Shown here in pieces: positions 34,098-36,848 of a stretch of 36,848 nucleotides of DNA. The DNA comes from Acidobacteriota bacterium. GTDB taxonomy: Bacteria > Acidobacteriota > Terriglobia > Bryobacterales > Bryobacteraceae. The number at the start of each line of letters is the position of its first letter. Position 1 is the first letter of the stretch. The notes under the pieces are model-generated. The model was given only the letters and a program-made list of their open reading frames with translations, was not told where the DNA came from and did not search any database. Where the stretch lies: contig QHXW01000165.1 in NCBI GenBank assembly GCA_003223115.1, forward strand, positions 1 to 36,848, written 5' to 3'. Position numbers and translations under genes: made by a program.

Positions 34098-35120
34098 TCA
34101 TGACTCCTCCACCAACACAAAGTTCGGGAAGTCCTCGAAGACCCATTTGTTCTTCAGGGTTCGGTAGATGATCCCGAGAAACTTGCGCGCCAGCGCGATG
34201 ATGGCCTTGCCGGCTCCACGCCGGGCCTTCACTTGCTCGTAGAACCGCTTCAAATAAGAGCTGTACTTGGCCGCGATCAGAGCCGATTGCACCAGCGCCG
34301 TCCGCCCCAGCTTGGTCCCGCGTTTGTGAATCCGTCCGCTCCGTTCGGTTTGGTTCGAGTTCGACACCCGTGGCACGATGCCGAAGTAACTCGCCAGATG
34401 GCCCTCGTCAGGAAAGTCGTTCACATCCCCGATCACGCTCAGCAGGATCGCACTAGTGATCTTGCCGATCCCCTTGATGCTCGATAAACCCTTGTGACCT
34501 TCCAGCTTGGAACCTTCTTCGCCAATCGTCTTTTCCAACTCAGCGATGCTCCTGTTCAGACTCCGGATCTGCTCGACGATCACGCGCAGTTCGATGCGCA
34601 CGATCTCGTCGAAGGGCAGCTCCAGCACCTCCGCCAGCTTCTTCTCGCTCGACAGGGCTTCCTTGGCCAGGTTGAGCCCCCGCGCGCTCAGGATATTGTT
34701 CACCTTGTTCTTCAGCGCCGTCCGCAGTTTCACCAATGTGTCCCTCGTCTGCGTCAGGCTCGCCAACTGCCCGTGCTCTTTATCTTTCATGCGCACCTCC
34801 GGCAGCAATCCCTTCGACAGATACAGCGACAACAGTCGCGCGTCGTTGGGATCGGTCTTCTTCACCGACTGGCTGATGACGCGAAACTGATTGGTGTCCA
34901 CCACCACTACCCGCGCTACCTGTGGCGCCACGGCGTCGTGAAACAACCGCGTGTTGGATGTGATTTCTACCGCCACCTCGTCGGAAGGTCGCAGCTTCTT
35001 CACAAACCGCTCCAGATCCTCCAGCCTCCACTCGGTCACGTATGTCCTCTCGTTTTCCAGCCGAATGCAGCAGGTGAACCGGTTGCGATGCAAATCGATT
35101 CCGATGTATCGTCTTTCCAT
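34098..35120 (-). CDS. IS110-family DEDD recombinase
   Basis: 340 residues. The RuvC-like N-terminal domain starts RRYIGIDLHRNRFTCC with the first Asp, followed by EVAVEITSNTRLFHDAV and KKTDPNDARLLSLYL with further acidic residues. A coiled-coil segment spans about residues 120-210. The C-terminal Transposase_20 domain reads SIKGIGKITSAILLSVIGDV, then ASYFGIVPRVSNSNQTERSG and RGTKLGRTALVQSALIA, which contains the region with the catalytic Ser. The ribosome binding site AGGAGAGAG lies in the arm of a small hairpin. No frame lesion is visible, so it may be active. Confidence 0.92.
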   Translation of the reverse strand: MERRYIGIDLHRNRFTCCIRLENERTYVTEWRLEDLERFVKKLRPSDEVAVEITSNTRLFHDAVAPQVARVVVVDTNQFRVISQSVKKTDPNDARLLSLYLSKGLLPEVRMKDKEHGQLASLTQTRDTLVKLRTALKNKVNNILSARGLNLAKEALSSEKKLAEVLELPFDEIVRIELRVIVEQIRSLNRSIAELEKTIGEEGSKLEGHKGLSSIKGIGKITSAILLSVIGDVNDFPDEGHLASYFGIVPRVSNSNQTERSGRIHKRGTKLGRTALVQSALIAAKYSSYLKRFYEQVKARRGAGKAIIALARKFLGIIYRTLKNKWVFEDFPNFVLVEES

Positions 35121-35128
35121 TTCTCTCT

Positions 35129-35147
35129 CCTGGTTGAATCTTCCAGG
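35129..35147 (-). promoter_or_regulatory. Hairpin adjoining the IS110 ribosome binding site
   Basis: On the minus strand CCTGG-AAGATTCAA-CCAGG has its 3' arm running into AGGAGAGAG, nine bases before the recombinase ATG. Pairing would partly hide the ribosome binding site, a plausible brake on recombinase production. Confidence 0.4.
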
Positions 35148-35159
35148 TCGAGTAGACTA

Positions 35160-35335
35160 ACTTTGCGGCGGTCACCACACTCCTATTCGAGGTCGCTCGG
35201 CGCCTCACGATGACGTTCAATCCACAGGTCTGACCAATCTCCTTAACGAGGTCATGCGCCTCACAAATACATGCAGCCTGTGACCTGTCTACTCCGGAAG
35301 CTCTCTCCCGGAGCCTACCGCCGATCGTCGGACGA
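35160..35335 (-). ncRNA. Candidate IS110 bridge RNA
   Basis: The leader on the minus strand holds two related segments. Loop 1 (35234-35270): GTATTTGTGAGGCGC, then ATGACCTCG, then TTAAGGAGATTGG. Loop 2 (35173-35215): GTCATCGTGAGGCGC, then CGAGCGACCTCG, then AATAGGAGTGTGG. Each has a GTGAGG/CCTCG inner hairpin flanked by variable guide-like arms. A 5' stem CTCCGG/CCGGAG and an ACAGGTC/GACCTGT stem (35282-35288 with 35224-35230) enclose loop 1. Loop 1 carries TAAGGAGA as in the reconstructed target; loop 2 carries ATAGGAG as in the reconstructed end-to-end junction. IS110 group bridge RNAs are encoded in this position. Exact ends are unknown. Confidence 0.55.
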
Positions 35336-35356
35336 TAAGACATTCATCTCATCTCC

Positions 35357-35372
35357 TTAGTTGTTAAACTAT
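35357..35372 (-). promoter_or_regulatory. Third TetR-type operator, orphaned by the IS110 insertion
   Basis: TAGTT-GTTA-AACTA (35358-35371) matches the arrangement TAGTT-GACT-AACTA of the tetR site; the flanking bases TTAGTTG...AACTAT are shared too. It now lies directly outside the IS110 left end, where it once preceded the DUF4440 ribosome binding site. Confidence 0.5.
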
Positions 35373-35443
35373 GCTGATTGGTCATTGAAAATCTCCAAGT
35401 AGTAATTTGATTGAAACGCATGTTGTCGCTCTTGGCGCGGTCC

Positions 35444-36847
35444 TCAGTGAGTCGTCGGCGCCTTTCCGGCCGGCTTGAAACGCCGGACAAACAACAGCAG
35501 AGGGACTGCGGCCAATGTCAGCCACGCAATGACACGGAAGCAATCCATAAAGGACAAGAGACTCACTTGATGTTGAAACTGCTGGTATAGATATCCCTGT
35601 GCAGCGGTAGCGGCGTCCGGACCCGAAAACCCCTTCGTCACGAGATAGTTCGTCAACTCAGTGACCCTGCTGGCTAGCTGTTGCGAGGTCGCGCCGAGTG
35701 CCGATCCCAGATTTGATTGATGGAACTGGTGCCGGCGTTCAGCAGCAGTGGTGATAAAAGCGATACCAAAACTGCCTCCCCAATTCCGGAAGAGATTCGT
35801 GAGGCTTGAAGCCCTGTTATTCTGGTCCGGCCTCAACTGCGAGTACGCGAGCACGTTGACTGGCACGAAGAAGAATCCGTATCCCAGCCCTTGATAAGCC
35901 CTGGCCAAAGCATAGTGCGTATAATCGGTTGCGAGCGTAAATGTGCTGTAGTACCGCATCGCGGCGCCGACAGTGATGACGCTGATCGTCAGCAATACGC
36001 GGGCCGATACAATCTGGCGCTGGATCAATTGGGCTGCGATCGGGGCAAGTAGTGTGATCACGAGAGCCCCAGGACCCAATACGAGTCCTGCGTCCGTAGC
36101 TCGATATCCGTAGAGCGATTGTAGAATCTGCGGAATCAGCGTGGTGCTGCCGAAGAGTCCGAATCCAAATACGAAGAAGAGCGCACTCGCAATGGCGAAG
36201 TTGCGATTCCGGAGCAACCGGAACTCGATGATGGGCTCCTTCAACCGGATTTCCCATACCACGGTCGCGATCCATCCGATCATTCCAATTCCCAGCATCC
36301 AGCAGATAAAGGAACTTCCGAACCAGTCGTCGATTTGACCCCGATCGAGCGCCACTTCCAATGCTGCTGACGCCAGGGCGATCAGAGTGATCCCGACGCC
36401 ATCGATATGCAGCTTGCCGTTTGTTCGGACGGAGGCTCGCTCCGTCTCAAACGCCGGGGGATCTCTTACGAGCCTGCTGCTAAGGAAGAAAGACAAGAAG
36501 CCGATCGGAATGTTGATGAAGAATATCCAACGCCAATTGTAGTTGTCGGTGATCCAGCCGCCCAAGACAGGCCCGATCGCCGGGGCTGTCACGATTACGA
36601 TCGTGTACAGAGCGAAGGCCGACGCGCGTTTGGCGGGAGGAAATGTGTCCACCAGAATCGCTTGTGATACCGGAGCCAATCCTCCGCCCGCAAGGCCCTG
36701 CAGTACGCGGCTTGAAAGCATAATTCCGAGGCTAGGCGCCAATCCACAGAAAAGTGACGTCAGTGAAAACAGCGCAACGCAACCGAGATAGTATGTTTTT
36801 CTCCCGAAGACGCGGCTCAGCCAGGCCGACATCGGCAAGATGACTGC
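35444..36847 (-). CDS. DHA2-family (EmrB/QacA-type) MFS drug exporter, start outside window
   Basis: Proton-driven exporter of the 14-helix DHA2 class. The frame is open to the right edge, reading AVILPMSAWLSRVFGRKTYY, so the first membrane helices and the start are missing. 468 residues are visible. Motif A appears as WLSRVFGRK, motif C as APAIGPVLGGWITDNYNWRW, then FFINIPIG. Later helices include ALFFVFGFGLFGSTTLIPQ and a C-terminal MDCFRVIAWLTLAAVPLLLFVRR, typical of EmrB. It probably exports hydrophobic drugs, usually with an EmrA-like partner that is not seen in the window. Confidence 0.9.
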   Translation of the reverse strand, partial: AVILPMSAWLSRVFGRKTYYLGCVALFSLTSLFCGLAPSLGIMLSSRVLQGLAGGGLAPVSQAILVDTFPPAKRASAFALYTIVIVTAPAIGPVLGGWITDNYNWRWIFFINIPIGFLSFFLSSRLVRDPPAFETERASVRTNGKLHIDGVGITLIALASAALEVALDRGQIDDWFGSSFICWMLGIGMIGWIATVVWEIRLKEPIIEFRLLRNRNFAIASALFFVFGFGLFGSTTLIPQILQSLYGYRATDAGLVLGPGALVITLLAPIAAQLIQRQIVSARVLLTISVITVGAAMRYYSTFTLATDYTHYALARAYQGLGYGFFFVPVNVLAYSQLRPDQNNRASSLTNLFRNWGGSFGIAFITTAAERRHQFHQSNLGSALGATSQQLASRVTELTNYLVTKGFSGPDAATAAQGYLYQQFQHQVSLLSFMDCFRVIAWLTLAAVPLLLFVRRFKPAGKAPTTH

Positions 36848-36848
36848 G

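Larger units (their letters stand above)
33834..35357 (-). mobile_element. IS110-family insertion sequence
   Basis: About 1.52 kb, bounded on both sides by AGGAGA read on the minus strand (left TAAGGAGATGAG, right ATAGGAGAAAGAA). It consists of a leader of about 230 bases, a 340-residue DEDD recombinase and a 3' region of about 260 bases dominated by a long inverted repeat. Rejoining the flanks gives AACAACTAAGGAGAAAGAAATG, that is, an operator followed by a normal ribosome binding site and the DUF4440 start. The boundaries are therefore inferred from the restored gene context. No terminal inverted repeats are apparent, as expected for IS110 group elements. Confidence 0.65.

Noticed and set aside
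34780-35343. 187-codon minus-strand frame starting at the IS110 left end
   Set aside because: It starts beside a ribosome-binding-like AAGGAG, but that motif is explained by the interrupted host leader, and the frame runs into the recombinase gene out of frame with no domain.
1-36848. CRISPR arrays, phage structural genes, replication origin
   Set aside because: No regularly spaced repeats, no phage modules and no DnaA-box cluster were seen.

Overview
The window looks like chromosomal DNA of an acidobacterium, probably near Solibacter/Bryobacter. The grounds are moderate-to-high GC, exported DUF1080 (concanavalin-like) and GMC-DUF1080 proteins, YVTN beta-propellers, a DUF5916 outer-membrane protein, and the 3' end of a TonB-dependent receptor ending in RLQLSLRFKF. 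This placement is an inference from gene content; no rRNA or complete tRNA gene is present.

Layout. (1) 1-1,120: 3' part of an IS1380-type transposase. (2) 1.5-6.6 kb: a decaying sugar/redox block, with a GMC oxidoreductase-DUF1080 fusion broken by two lesions, an intact YVTN propeller on the minus strand, a TonB receptor scrap and a DUF1080 gene with an in-frame amber codon. A structured terminator closes it at 6.6 kb. (3) 6.7-9.1 kb: a DUF5916 outer-membrane protein. (4) 9.2-21.2 kb: a co-directional, tightly packed cluster: chrB, DUF1259, chrA, TolC, RND pump, membrane fusion protein, a second DUF1259, and two YVTN propellers. It joins chromate sensing and export to a complete tripartite RND pump and exported propellers. 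Palindromes sit directly in front of chrB. (5) 21.2-22.7 kb: a gene-poor junction holding a stub of a second ChrB-type gene and two tRNA-Lys-like fragments. (6) 22.7-31 kb, minus strand: a drug/solvent export operon (MFP with a frameshift, fused double ABC ATPase, two ABC-2 permeases, TolC, SDR, and a 52-residue small protein). (7) 31-33.8 kb, minus strand: DinB (frameshifted), SnoaL-like protein, TetR regulator, exported DUF4440-like protein. (8) 33.8-35.36 kb: an IS110-family element. (9) 35.4 kb to the right edge: a DHA2 (EmrB-type) MFS exporter, truncated by the window.

Two results stand out. First, the noncoding leader of the IS110 element contains two related loop segments whose differing guide bases match, respectively, the reconstructed insertion site and the reconstructed end-to-end donor junction. 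This is the layout expected of a bridge RNA. The same element also carries a 167-nt multi-stem inverted repeat downstream of its recombinase. Second, the same imperfect palindrome (TAGTT-N4-AACTA type) precedes the TetR gene, the ABC-export operon and the former promoter side of the DUF4440 gene. This defines a small local regulon, which the IS110 insertion has cut at a ribosome binding site.

The window carries many single-base lesions (GMC, DUF1080, TonB scrap, MFP, DinB). Either this is a decaying accessory region or the assembly contains indel errors; reads would decide.
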